A stretch of 64,000 nt of DNA, taken from the NCBI RefSeq assembly GCF_009908295.1, contig NZ_JAAALO010000011.1, positions 81,583 to 145,582 on the forward strand, written 5' to 3'. The notes beneath the pieces were generated by a model. It was not told the DNA's origin and searched no databases. It saw only the letters and a program-made list of their open reading frames with translations. A program made the translations under genes and the position numbers. How positions within the stretch are numbered: position 1 is the stretch's first letter; every line of letters starts with the position of its first letter. The stretch is from Micromonospora rubida (GTDB taxonomy: Bacteria > Actinomycetota > Actinomycetes > Mycobacteriales > Micromonosporaceae). Shown here one piece after another: positions 49,537-57,982 of this stretch.

Positions 49537-50552
49537 CGTGTCGTCCCCCGGGTGCGGGCGTGCCGCTGCGCGGCGACGAAGCGCACCATGTCGAGCAGCC
49601 AGTCGGTGTCGGTCCGCAGTCGCAGGTGGGCCGCCCCGGCGGCGCGGAGCTGGGCGGAGATCTCCGCGCGCTGGGCTGCGGCGGCCTCGGCGTACCGGCG
49701 GCGCAGCCGCGGGTCGGCGGTCTGCACCTCGTGCAGCTCCCCGGTCTCCGGGTCCACCACCGGCAGCACCCCCACGTCGGGCAGCTCCAGCTCGCGCGGG
49801 TCGACCACCTCGATCGCCAGCACGTCGTGCCGGACCCGCAGCTTACGCATCGGCCGCGCCCACTGCGGCGGCGGCGCGAGGAAGTCGGAGATGACCACCG
49901 CGAGCCCGCGCCGACGGGGCGGCCGGTTCAGCATGTCGACCAGCGCGCCCAGGTCGCTGCGCCCCGGCCGGATCTCGGTGCCGGCGATCGCCCGCAGCAG
50001 CCCCTGCGCCTCCTTCCGCCCGGACCGGGCGGGCAGCCGGACCAGCCGGCCGGTGCCGGGCGGCGGCGTGTCCCGGCGGCGTCCGGCCAGGGCTGCCGGC
50101 GCGGCGCCGCTGCCGACCACCGCCCCGATCCGGTTGCCGCCGCGCACGGTCAGGTGGGTCAGCGCGGCGGCGGCGGCCACCACCACGTCCCGCTTCAGCC
50201 ACTGACCGGTGCCGAAGTCCAGGCTCGCGGACAGGTCCACCGCGAGCCACGTCTCCAGCTCCCGGTCGGCGACCGTGCGCCGCACGTGCGGCGTCGTCGT
50301 ACGCGCGGTCACCGGCCAGTCCATCCGGCGTACGTCGTCGCCCGGGCGGTACTCGCGCGACTCCCCCGCCTCGCTGCCGGGGCCGGGCAGCAGTCCGGCG
50401 TAGTCGCCCTGGAGCAGGCCGTCGAGCTTGCGGGTGACCATCAGCTGGAGCCGGGACAGCAGCGCGTCGCTGCGGGGGGCGGCGGCGGGTGAGGGCGACC
50501 ACCGCGTACTCCCGGAGGGGGTGGGTGAGGTCACGGCCGCTGCCCGGGCCAC
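49533..50552 (-). CDS. DUF58 domain protein
   Basis: A 339-residue DUF58 protein. The family signature region SREYRPGDDVRRMDWPVTAR lies near residue 65 and is followed by the VWA-like fold segment ETWLAVDLSASLDFGTGQWL. Later blocks are RGLAVVISDFLAPPPQW and VRHDVLAIEVVDPRE. It is middle gene of the MoxR/DUF58/VWA operon; its GTG start overlaps the moxR 3' end by 22 bases and its stop overlaps the VWA start by four, so all three are tightly coupled. Proteins of this type work with the MoxR AAA+ ATPase. Confidence 0.88.
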   Translation of the reverse strand: MARAAAVTSPTPSGSTRWSPSPAAAPRSDALLSRLQLMVTRKLDGLLQGDYAGLLPGPGSEAGESREYRPGDDVRRMDWPVTARTTTPHVRRTVADRELETWLAVDLSASLDFGTGQWLKRDVVVAAAAALTHLTVRGGNRIGAVVGSGAAPAALAGRRRDTPPPGTGRLVRLPARSGRKEAQGLLRAIAGTEIRPGRSDLGALVDMLNRPPRRRGLAVVISDFLAPPPQWARPMRKLRVRHDVLAIEVVDPRELELPDVGVLPVVDPETGELHEVQTADPRLRRRYAEAAAAQRAEISAQLRAAGAAHLRLRTDTDWLLDMVRFVAAQRHARTRGTTR

Positions 50553-51646
50553 CCGGCGGCGGCCGGCGGCGGGCCGTTCGGGGTGGCCTGCTGGCGCGGG
50601 GCCACCGACGGCAGCGGGATGGTCGACATCACCCGGTGCACCACGTGGTCGGCCGGCACGTCGTCGGCGAGCGCGTCGTAGCTGAGCACCAGCCGGTGGC
50701 GCAGGATGTCCGGCGCGATGTCCTGCACGTCCTGCGGGAGGGCGTAGTCCCGGCCGCGCAGCAGCGCCAGCGCCCGGGTGGCCCGGACCAGGCCGAGCGA
50801 GGCGCGCGGGCTGGCGCCGTACTGGATCAGTTGCGCGACGTCGGGCATGCCGTGCTCGGCGGGGGCACGGGTGGCCAGCACCAGCCGGACCGCGTAGTCG
50901 ACCAGCGCGTTGTGCACGAAGACCTGGTCGGCCTTGCGCTGCAACGCGATCAGGTCCTCGGTGTCGAAGACCCGCGTCGGCTGCGGCGGGGTCACCCCCA
51001 TCCGGTACACGATCTCCCGCTCCTCGGCGTCGGTCGGATACCCAACGACGATCTTCATCAGGAAGCGGTCCCGCTGCGCCTCCGGCAGCGGGTAGACGCC
51101 CTCCTGCTCGATCGGGTTCTGGGTGGCCATCACGAGGAACGGCTCCGGCACCCGGTGGGTCTGGCCGCCGATGGACACCTGCCGCTCACTCATCACCTCC
51201 AGCAGGGCCGACTGCACCTTGGCCGGGGCCCGGTTGATCTCGTCGGCGAGCAGGAAGTTGACGAAGACCGGGCCCATCTCGACGTCGAACTTCTCGCTGG
51301 ACTGCCGGTAGATCCGGGTGCCCATGATGTCCGCGGGGACCAGGTCCGGGGTGAACTGCACCCGGGCGAAGGATCCGCCGACCACCTTGGCGAGGGTCTC
51401 CACGGCGAGGGTCTTCGCCACCCCGGGCACCCCCTCCAGCAGGCAGTGCCCCCGGGCGAGCAGAGCCACGAACATCCGCTCGACCATCCGGTCCTGGCCG
51501 ACGATCACCCGCTTGATCTCGAACAGCGCCCGCTCCAGCAGCGTCGCGTCCTGGGCCGGGGTGGTCGTCGGCGGCGCCGACGTCGGGGGGTTGTCCGGCG
51601 CGCTGCCGTTCGGCGTCGGGGTGTCGGGCGTGGTCGGCTGGGCCAC
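50531..51646 (-). CDS. MoxR-family AAA+ ATPase
   Basis: A 371-residue MoxR ATPase. The Walker A is LLEGVPGVAKTLAVETLA, Walker B FVNFLLADEINRAPAKVQSA, sensor and arginine-finger regions are in LVMATQNPIEQEGVYPLPEA and QRDRFLMKI. The first 45 residues are Pro/Thr-rich. The GTG at 51646 is preferred because GGAGG precedes it by four bases; upstream codons back to 51745 are not supported. It is the first gene of the operon with DUF58 and VWA proteins and probably remodels a cell-envelope or metal-dependent client. Confidence 0.9.
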   Translation of the reverse strand: MAQPTTPDTPTPNGSAPDNPPTSAPPTTTPAQDATLLERALFEIKRVIVGQDRMVERMFVALLARGHCLLEGVPGVAKTLAVETLAKVVGGSFARVQFTPDLVPADIMGTRIYRQSSEKFDVEMGPVFVNFLLADEINRAPAKVQSALLEVMSERQVSIGGQTHRVPEPFLVMATQNPIEQEGVYPLPEAQRDRFLMKIVVGYPTDAEEREIVYRMGVTPPQPTRVFDTEDLIALQRKADQVFVHNALVDYAVRLVLATRAPAEHGMPDVAQLIQYGASPRASLGLVRATRALALLRGRDYALPQDVQDIAPDILRHRLVLSYDALADDVPADHVVHRVMSTIPLPSVAPRQQATPNGPPPAAAGWPGQRP

Positions 51647-51817
51647 CGGTCCTCCACAGCATTGATCGGTTGTCGCGACGTGGTGCGTGTCAAGACTCGC
51701 ATGCCCGGCTGAGTGCCGAGGCGGGGAGAAGCCGTTTTTCGCCACGCCGTCCCACCGTCCCGAATCGCCGATCAGGGTTTACACCAGAGGGCCCGGCCTG
51801 TGTACCATTCACCCCGT

Positions 51818-51849
51818 CGCCGGGCGGCTCCCCCCGTGGCCGCCCGGCG
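51818..51849. other. 10-bp hairpin in the intergenic region
   Basis: CGCCGGGCGG (51818-51827) and CCGCCCGGCG (51840-51849) are perfect arms with a 12-base loop, between the divergent moxR and small Cys/His protein genes and about 20 bases upstream of the latter's TAGACT box. It could be part of a promoter control region. Elsewhere in 51647-51884 a TTTACA/TACCAT pair (51778 and 51803, spacing 19) is a further weak promoter candidate. Confidence 0.35.
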
Positions 51850-51884
51850 CTCAATCTTCTCGCCGCGTGCCTAGACTGGCCCGG

Positions 51885-52115
51885 ATGAGCGCCCCTCTCC
51901 CCGCCGACGCGGCACCGATCTGCTCGGCCCGGGGCTGTCGCGTGCCCGCCGAGTGGGCGCTGCGCTGGAACAATCCGCGCCTGCACACCGCCGAGCGGCG
52001 CAAGACCTGGCTCGCCTGCGCCGACCACCGGTCCTCCCTCGGCGACTTCCTCGACGCACGCGGCTTCCTTCGAGAGGTCACGCCACTGGCCGAATCGCCT
52101 ACGCTCGACTGGTGA
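51885..52115 (+). CDS. small Cys/His-rich protein, probable zinc binder
   Basis: A 76-residue protein with the pattern C-x4-C (ICSARGCRVPAEW) followed by LHTAERRKTW and LACADHRSSLGDFLDARG, placing Cys, Cys, Cys and His as a plausible zinc site. Similar short actinobacterial proteins are sometimes mis-annotated as acetone carboxylase. The ATG at 51885 has TAGACT seven bases upstream and no ribosome binding site, so it is leaderless. It precedes two PH-domain membrane proteins by 22 bases and may be in their operon. Its role is unknown. Confidence 0.75.
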   Translation: MSAPLPADAAPICSARGCRVPAEWALRWNNPRLHTAERRKTWLACADHRSSLGDFLDARGFLREVTPLAESPTLDW

Positions 52116-52137
52116 GCGCGCAGAGCGGACCCTCCCG

Positions 52138-52731
52138 GTGACCGGCGACCCTGTCGGCGGCCCACCCCCACCCGGCCCGCCGGCCGTCCCACCCGACCCG
52201 CACCCCGCCCCGCCGGCGCCGGCCTGGTCGGCGGCGTTCCCGCCGGGCCCGCTGGAGCCGTGGCCGGACACCGTGCGGTGGCAGCCGGTGTCCGGCGACC
52301 TGATCTGGGTGGAGCTGCTGCGCCTGGCGGCGGTGCTCGGGGTGCTGTTGCTGGGTCTCGCCGTCGGCTGGGCGTTGAGCGGGCACTGGCTGTTCGGCGC
52401 CGCCCTCGGCGCGGTCGTGCTGGCCGGCGCGTGGCGGGTCGTCACCATCGTGCGCGCGGTGCACGCCTGGGGGTACGCCGAGCGCGAGAACGACCTGCTG
52501 GTGCGGCACGGGCTGCTGGTCCGCCGGTTGTCCATCGTGCCGTACTCGCGGATGCAGTTCGTCGACGTCAGCGCCGGCCCGCTGGAGCGCGCGTTCGACG
52601 TGGCCACGGTGCAGTTGCACACCGCCGCCGCGGCCAGCGACGCCCGGGTGCCGGGGCTGCGCCCGGCGGAGGCGTCCCGGCTGCGCGACCGGCTCACCGC
52701 GCTCGGCGAGGACCGCGCGGAGGGCCTGTGA
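52138..52731 (+). CDS. bacterial PH-domain (bPH2, YdbS-like) membrane protein
   Basis: A 197-residue protein: a 45-residue Pro-rich cytoplasmic leader, two membrane segments (LLRLAAVLGVLLLGLAVGWA; LFGAALGAVVLAGAWRVVTI, residues about 60-107) and one bPH2 domain with the family's signature ENDLLVRHGLLVRRLSIVPY SRMQFVDV (written in two parts) and a VQLHTAAA strand. Its stop overlaps the next gene's GTG by four bases (GTGA), so it is made together with the larger bPH2 protein. In Bacillus a YdbS/YdbT pair of this kind is linked to resistance to a bacteriocin; the role here is unknown. Confidence 0.85.
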   Translation: MTGDPVGGPPPPGPPAVPPDPHPAPPAPAWSAAFPPGPLEPWPDTVRWQPVSGDLIWVELLRLAAVLGVLLLGLAVGWALSGHWLFGAALGAVVLAGAWRVVTIVRAVHAWGYAERENDLLVRHGLLVRRLSIVPYSRMQFVDVSAGPLERAFDVATVQLHTAAAASDARVPGLRPAEASRLRDRLTALGEDRAEGL

Positions 52732-54206
52732 GCCAGGGCCAGCACAACACCGATCCCCACTTCCCGCAGTTCCCGGCCCTCGCGCCCTCCGCACCGCCCG
52801 CCGGCCCGCCGGACGGCCCCGAGACGGCCATCGCCCCGCCCGGCGGGCCTGGGCAGCAGCTCCCTGACCGGCAGGCCTGGGGTGGAGAGCCCCGGCAGCG
52901 GCTGCACCCGCTGAGTCCCGCGCTGCACGGCGCCAAGTCGCTGTTCGTGGTCATCGCCGGGCTGTCCTGGTCGACTCTGTCCCGGGTCGGCTTCGGCTGG
53001 TTCGCGGCGATGGTGACCGTGCTGGCCCTCGGCGCGACAGTGCTCGCGGTGGTCAGCTGGTACAACACCGGCTACCACGTGGTCGGCCGCGAGCTGCGGG
53101 TGTACGAGGGCCTGCTCTGGCGGCGCACCCGGGCCATCCCGCTGGAGCGCCTCCAGGCCGTCGAGGTGGTCCGCCCGCTGCTCGCCCAGCTCACCGGGCT
53201 GGCCGAGCTGCGGCTGGAGGTGGTCGGCGGCGGGAAGACCGAGGCGCCGCTGGCGTACCTGGGGGTGGCCGAGGCCGCCGCCCTGCGGCAGCGGCTGCTC
53301 GCGCTCGCCGGCCCCGGGACCGCCCCCGGCCCCCAGCCGGCGACCACGGCGACGGCCGGGCCGGGAATCGGACACGCGGCCTCGCCGGTCCCGCCGGGGC
53401 GGGCGCTGCACGACGTGGCCAACCGGGACCTGCTGGTCAGCCAGCTGCTCACCCCGCAGGCACTCCTGCTCCCCCTCGGCGTGGCCTTCGTCGTGGCCCA
53501 GTTCCTCTCCGAGGACTCCTGGTCGTTCATCGCGGTGGCGAGCACGCTCACCGCGATGGCCGGCGTGCTGCTGCAACCGGTACGCCGAGTCCTCGACGAC
53601 TGGAACTTCCGGCTGGCCCGGGACGAGGGCACCCTACGGATCCGCAACGGCCTGCTGGAGACTCGGGCGCAGACCGTGCCGCTGAACCGGGTGCAGACGG
53701 TCGGGGTCACCTGGCCGCTGCTCTGGCGCGCAAAGGGCTGGCTGCGGCTGCGGCTGGAGGTGGCCGGCTACGCGGCCGGCGAACCGGACGACCGGAACCG
53801 GCCCGACCGGCTGCTGCCGGTGGGCGACGCGCACACCGGGGAACGGATCGTGACGGAGGTGCTGCCGGGGGTGCGGCTGAGCGGGCTGGCGACGAGCCTC
53901 CCGCCGACCCGGGCCCGGTGGCTGCGCCCGCTGGGCCGCCGGGCCGTCGGCGCCGGGCTCGACGAACGGGTCTTCGCCGCCCGGTCCGGGCTGGTCACCC
54001 GGCAGCTCACCGTCGTGCCGTACGCGCGGATCCAGAGCGTGCGGGTGACCCAGGGCCCGGCGCAGCGGCGGCTGCGGCTGGCGACCGTGCACGCGGACAC
54101 CGCGGGCGGCGCGGGCGCCGCCGCCCTCGACCGCGACCTCGCCGAGGCGTGGTGGCTGGCGGCGGAGCTGACCGCGCGGGCGCACGCCGCCCGCCACCCC
54201 GGCTGA
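52728..54206 (+). CDS. bacterial PH-domain (bPH2, YdbT-like) membrane protein
   Basis: A 492-residue membrane protein with three bPH2 modules. After a 60-residue disordered leader come two membrane segments and module 1 (ELRVYEGLLWRRTRAIPLER); then a second membrane pair near residue 250 (LLPLGVAFVVAQFLSEDSW) and module 2 (EGTLRIRNGLLETRAQTVPL); and module 3 near residue 410 (VFAARSGLVTRQLTVVPYAR). The order and the shared GLL/PL-x-R signature match YdbT. The GTG at 52728 overlaps the stop of the YdbS-like gene. The two probably form one membrane complex, preceded by the small Cys/His protein. Confidence 0.86.
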   Translation: MSQGQHNTDPHFPQFPALAPSAPPAGPPDGPETAIAPPGGPGQQLPDRQAWGGEPRQRLHPLSPALHGAKSLFVVIAGLSWSTLSRVGFGWFAAMVTVLALGATVLAVVSWYNTGYHVVGRELRVYEGLLWRRTRAIPLERLQAVEVVRPLLAQLTGLAELRLEVVGGGKTEAPLAYLGVAEAAALRQRLLALAGPGTAPGPQPATTATAGPGIGHAASPVPPGRALHDVANRDLLVSQLLTPQALLLPLGVAFVVAQFLSEDSWSFIAVASTLTAMAGVLLQPVRRVLDDWNFRLARDEGTLRIRNGLLETRAQTVPLNRVQTVGVTWPLLWRAKGWLRLRLEVAGYAAGEPDDRNRPDRLLPVGDAHTGERIVTEVLPGVRLSGLATSLPPTRARWLRPLGRRAVGAGLDERVFAARSGLVTRQLTVVPYARIQSVRVTQGPAQRRLRLATVHADTAGGAGAAALDRDLAEAWWLAAELTARAHAARHPG

Positions 54207-54284
54207 GCCGGCTCGGCTGAGCCGGGACGCCGCGCGGCCGGGACGCCGGCCGCGACGGGTCCGGCGGCGGCCCGCGCAGGGGCC

Positions 54285-55379
54285 TCAGCGGGCGGCCGGG
54301 ACCGCCGGCGGGTCGCCTGCGGTGACGGGACCGGCCGGCTCCGGGCCGCCGTGGGGGCCGTCGGCCGGCTCCGGGCCGCCCTGAGGGCCGTCGGCCGGCT
54401 CCGGCGCGACCGATGCCCGGCGCGACCGGCGGGCCGCCCACCAGCGCTCGGCCAGGCCGACCACGAGGAAGGTCATCCCCACGTACGCCCAGCCGACCAG
54501 CACGTCGATGACGTAGTGCTCGCCGGAGTAGACCAGGGTGAAGGTCATCGCCAGCGGGTACGCCAGCAGCAGCGGCCACCACCGGCGGCGGGTCGCCCGC
54601 AGGAAGAACAGCACCACGAACAGCGCCCACGCGGTGTGCAGCGACGGCATCGCGGCCACCGGGTTGGAGGCGATCTGCCCGGCGTTGAGCAGGTTGCCCG
54701 CGCCGTGCATGCCGAACGCCTTCCAGCCCCGGGTGGAGATCCGGGCCACCTCGGTGAGCAGGCCGTTCTGGGCCGCCCACCAGGGCGGGGCGGCCGGGTA
54801 GAGGAAGTACGTGACCAGCCCCGCCGCGCAGAGGAACCCGAAGCGCCGCATGTACGCGGCCCACCGGCGCCGGTTGCGCATCCAGAGCACCGCGGCGGCG
54901 GCGAGGGTCACCACGAAGTGGGAGAAGTAGACCCAGCTGGCGATCACGTCCCACCAGCGCACCTCGGGCCGGTAGAAGTGTTCCTGCAACCAGACGGTCG
55001 GCACCTCGCCGCCGGTCGCCCAGCCGAACATGAACCGGTCGGCGACGATCAGCTCCATCGCGTGCGGGGTGGCGCCGTTGTCGGCGAACCCCCGGGACAG
55101 GTTGTAGGCCGCGAGGAGCAGCACCACCGGCACCCAGTCCCGGGCGAACAGCAGGTGGGTGCGCCACGGGCGGTGCGAGTTCCAGGCGACGGTGCCGGCC
55201 CAGATCCAGAGGAACGCGTACGCCGGGTCGGTGGGCAGGCCGATGCCGAGCCAGCCGACCACGAAGGCGACGGCCCAGACCGACATGGCGATCGCCCGGC
55301 GGCGACCGCCGTCGGGTGGGGCGGGCGGCGCGGGCGGTCCGGCGGGGGCGGGGGGCTGGGGGTCAGTCACGACGGCCAT
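54285..55379 (-). CDS. PAP2-superfamily membrane phosphatase/phosphotransferase
   Basis: A 364-residue membrane protein with about six spans. The two catalytic histidine motifs of the PAP2 superfamily are present: AAMPSLHTAWALF and YSGEHYVIDVLVGWAYVG, in the spacing of the AUR1-like (inositol phosphotransferase) branch. The C-terminus is a repeat of PEPADGP-HGG units encoded by tandem DNA repeats near 54330-54410. It may dephosphorylate an undecaprenyl or phospholipid intermediate or transfer a phosphoinositol headgroup. It is divergent from the thioesterase gene, and TAGACG close to the ATG suggests a very short leader. Confidence 0.83.
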   Translation of the reverse strand: MAVVTDPQPPAPAGPPAPPAPPDGGRRRAIAMSVWAVAFVVGWLGIGLPTDPAYAFLWIWAGTVAWNSHRPWRTHLLFARDWVPVVLLLAAYNLSRGFADNGATPHAMELIVADRFMFGWATGGEVPTVWLQEHFYRPEVRWWDVIASWVYFSHFVVTLAAAAVLWMRNRRRWAAYMRRFGFLCAAGLVTYFLYPAAPPWWAAQNGLLTEVARISTRGWKAFGMHGAGNLLNAGQIASNPVAAMPSLHTAWALFVVLFFLRATRRRWWPLLLAYPLAMTFTLVYSGEHYVIDVLVGWAYVGMTFLVVGLAERWWAARRSRRASVAPEPADGPQGGPEPADGPHGGPEPAGPVTAGDPPAVPAAR

Positions 55380-55439
55380 CGTCGTCTAGGTTAACGGCGG
55401 CACCGCGACCCGCCGACGGCGACCACCTAGGGTGGGCGC

Positions 55440-55919
55440 ATGCAGGAGAAGTCGGAGCAATCCTTCGCGTCGGGCCTGTCGGCCCGGGTCGAGCTGACCG
55501 TGACCGACGCCGACACCGCGCGGGCCGTCGGCTCCGGCGACGTGCCGGTGCTGGGCACCCCCCGGGTGCTCGCCCTGGTCGAGGCGGCCACGATCGCGGC
55601 CATCGCCGACGGCATGCCGCCCGGCCGGACCACGGTCGGGCTCCGGGTCGAGCTGGACCACCTGGCCCCCACCCCGGTCGGCCGCACGGTGGCGGCGCAC
55701 GCCCGGCTCGCCGCGGTCGACGGGCGACGGCTGCGGTTCGAGGTGAGCGTCACCGACGGCGCGGAGACGGTCGCCCGGGGGCTGGTGGACCGGGTGCTGG
55801 TCGACCGGCAGCGCTTCGTCGAGCGGGCCGGCGGGGCCCGGCCCGGCTCTCCGGCCGGCGGGGCCGACGCGCCGGATGGCGGTCGCCCCGGTGACCGCGC
55901 GGCGTCAGCCGCCTCGTGA
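55440..55919 (+). CDS. hot-dog thioesterase, fluoroacetyl-CoA-thioesterase-like
   Basis: A 159-residue single hot-dog-fold protein. The residues of FlK-type thioesterases line up: Thr40 in VLGTPRVLALVE, Glu48 in the same helix and His74 in VELDHLAPTPVG. It should hydrolyse an acyl-CoA thioester; the substrate is unknown. The last 30 residues are a disordered Gly/Ala tail. The ATG at 55440 has TAGGGT six bases upstream and no ribosome binding site, so it is leaderless. It overlaps the metallo-hydrolase start by four bases (GTGA), so the two are translated together. Confidence 0.8.
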   Translation: MQEKSEQSFASGLSARVELTVTDADTARAVGSGDVPVLGTPRVLALVEAATIAAIADGMPPGRTTVGLRVELDHLAPTPVGRTVAAHARLAAVDGRRLRFEVSVTDGAETVARGLVDRVLVDRQRFVERAGGARPGSPAGGADAPDGGRPGDRAASAAS

Positions 55920-56746
55920 CGCTGCGGTTCGTCGAGGTCGCCGACCGGGTGCACGTGCTGCGGGAGCCGCTGCTCGACGTCAACGTCACGCTGGTCGTCG
56001 GCGACGGCGCGGCGCTGGTGGTGGACACCCTCTCCACCGCCGGGCAGGCCGCCGAGCTGGCCGCCGCCGCCCGGGCGGTCACCCCGTGCCCGTGGACTGT
56101 GGTGAACACCCACCACCACTTCGACCACTGCTTCGGCAACGCCACGCTCGCCGCCGACCCGACCCGCCCGGTGTACGCGCACGAGGTCGCCGCCGCGGCG
56201 CTGCGCGAGCGCCCCGACGAGCTGCGCCGGGCGGCGTACGAGGAGATGCGCGGCGAGCGGCCGGGGCTGGCCGCCGAGCTGGCCGGCACGGCGCTGCTGG
56301 CCCCGACGCACGTCGTACGCACGGAGACGGTGCTGGACGTCGGGGGCCGGCGGGTGCTGCTGCGCCATCCGGGGCCCGGGCACACCGACGCCGACCTGGT
56401 GGTGCACGTGCCGGACGCGGACGTGCTGGTCGCCGGGGACCTCGTCGAGCAGGGCGGCCCGCCGGCGTTCGAGGAGTCGTACCCGTTGCGGTGGCCGGAC
56501 GCGGTGGCCGAGCTGCTGCGGCTGACCACCCCGGGCACGGTCGTCGTGCCGGGGCACGGCGAGCTGGTCGACGCGGATTTCGTCCGGGCCCAGCACGGCG
56601 AGCTGGTCGAGCTGGCCCGGCTGATCCGGGCCGGCCACACCGGGGGCGTCCCGCCGGAGCGGGTGGCCGCCGAGGCCCCCTTCGGGGCCCGTGCCGCCCT
56701 GCTCGCGGCCCGCCGGGGCTACGCCGAACTCGACGGCACCGGCTGA
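55916..56746 (+). CDS. metallo-beta-lactamase-fold hydrolase
   Basis: A 276-residue MBL-fold protein. The metal motif HHHFDH is at residues 66-71 (VVNTHHHFDHCFGNATLA), with the later ligands in HPGPGHTDADLVVHV, VAGDLVEQGGPP and VVPGHGELVD. The family contains hydrolases of thioesters, lactones and phosphodiesters, so a specific reaction cannot be given; coupling to the thioesterase through a GTGA overlap suggests a role with acyl-thioesters. No signal peptide is present, so it should act in the cytoplasm. Confidence 0.87.
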   Translation: MTLRFVEVADRVHVLREPLLDVNVTLVVGDGAALVVDTLSTAGQAAELAAAARAVTPCPWTVVNTHHHFDHCFGNATLAADPTRPVYAHEVAAAALRERPDELRRAAYEEMRGERPGLAAELAGTALLAPTHVVRTETVLDVGGRRVLLRHPGPGHTDADLVVHVPDADVLVAGDLVEQGGPPAFEESYPLRWPDAVAELLRLTTPGTVVVPGHGELVDADFVRAQHGELVELARLIRAGHTGGVPPERVAAEAPFGARAALLAARRGYAELDGTG

Positions 56747-56785
56747 CCCGGCCGGGTCAGTCGGGCCAGAGCCGGCCGGGGTCGG

Positions 56786-57619
56786 TCAGCCGGCGAAGCG
56801 GCGGAGCACCTCGGCGCGGCTGGGCATGGCCACCGCGCCGCCCGGGGACTCGCAGACCAGGCCGGCGACCCGCAGGGCGAACGCGACCCGTCGGTGCCAG
56901 TCGGCCGGGTCGGTCGGCTCGCCGTCGACCAGCAGGTCGGCGACGAGCGCCCCCATCACCGAGTCGCCGGCGCCGGTGGCGTCCACCGCGCGCACCCTGG
57001 GCGCGGGCACGCGTACCGGATCGGCGCCTGCGGCGGCGACCACCGCACCGGCCGGGCCGAGGGTGACCACCACGGTCGCCGCCCCCAGTTCGCGCAGGTA
57101 CGCCGCGACCCCCTCGACCGGCTCGCCGGGGTAGAGCAGCTCGGCGTCGGCGGTGCTCAGCTTGACCAGGTGGGCGGAGGCGGCGAACTCGGCCACCGTG
57201 TCGCGCAGCCCGGCCAGCGCGGCCGGCCCGTCGAGCAGCCGGGGCCGCACGTTCGGGTCGAAGACCCGCAGCCCGGGGGCGATCCCCCAGGCCCGGCGCG
57301 CGGCGGCCAGCACCGGCGGCTGGCGCAGCACGATCGACCCGCAGTAGACGACGTCGGCGCCCGCGACCAGGTCGGTGTCGAGGTTGTCGGGACCGAGCAG
57401 TCCGTAGGAGGGCGGCTCGCCGTAGAACCGGAAGTCGGGCTCGGGACCGGCGAAGGTGGCCACCGCCAGCGTGGTCGGGACGGGGGCGGTGACCGCCCCG
57501 GCCAGGCCGACGCCCGCCCCGGTCAGGAAGTCGCGGATCCGCCCGGCCAGGACGTCGTCGCCGAGCGACCCGACGAACTGCACCGCGCCGCCGAGCCGGG
57601 CGACGGCGACCGCCACGTC
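56786..57619 (-). pseudogene. PfkB carbohydrate kinase lacking its N-terminus
   Basis: About 277 codons of a ribokinase-like kinase. From VAVAVARLGGAVQFVGSLGD onward all family landmarks follow, including the sugar/ATP-region blocks and the C-terminal catalytic motif AVDATGAGDSVMGALVA. The first 35-40 residues (start strand, substrate-binding aspartate and Gly-Gly-x-Pro-Ala-Asn segment) are missing. At 57619/57620 the sequence changes to an unrelated antisense fragment of an NTF2-like gene. The frame happens to stay open to 57712, but those codons encode no kinase residues. It is probably non-functional; a rescued protein using an odd start cannot be excluded. Confidence 0.65.
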
Positions 57620-57709
57620 ATGACGAGCGCTGAAGCCACCGTATTGGCCTACTGGCGGGCGTGCGAGGCGAGGGACTGGGAGACCGCCGCCTGGATCACC
57701 TGCCCCTGA
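57620..57709 (+). pseudogene. truncated NTF2/SnoaL-like gene fragment
   Basis: A 29-codon frame reading MTSAEATVLAYWRACEARDW then ETAAWITCP. The first 20 residues look like the start of nuclear-transport-factor-2/SnoaL-like proteins; after that the match stops and a stop codon follows. It begins exactly where the PfkB kinase sequence ends on the other strand, with no ribosome binding site of its own. It is therefore a remnant at a rearrangement junction. The following 57710-57982 holds no gene I can support. Confidence 0.55.
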
Positions 57710-57982
57710 CACATCGAGCGACAGCTATTGCGCACCGTCGGCGTCCCGTGGTGGGATGGCGCTTGCCGGGCGGTGCGGGGGCTGCCGTGCCGCCGGCGCC
57801 GGGTTCACATCCACGCGAGGGCAGCGGTCCGCGAGTCGGACCGCCGACGGCGCACGTACGCCGGCCATCCGCCGGGGCACGTCCGCCTCGACCGCCGTAT
57901 CCGCGTCGCAGCGGGGCGGGCGGCGCTGCCGCCCCGCACGTTGCCCGCGGGGCGCCCGCGTCCCGCGAGTCAGGAGAACCCC

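Noticed and set aside
57620..57709. Functional 29-residue gene
   Set aside because: It has no ribosome binding site, starts at the kinase breakpoint and loses family similarity after 20 residues.
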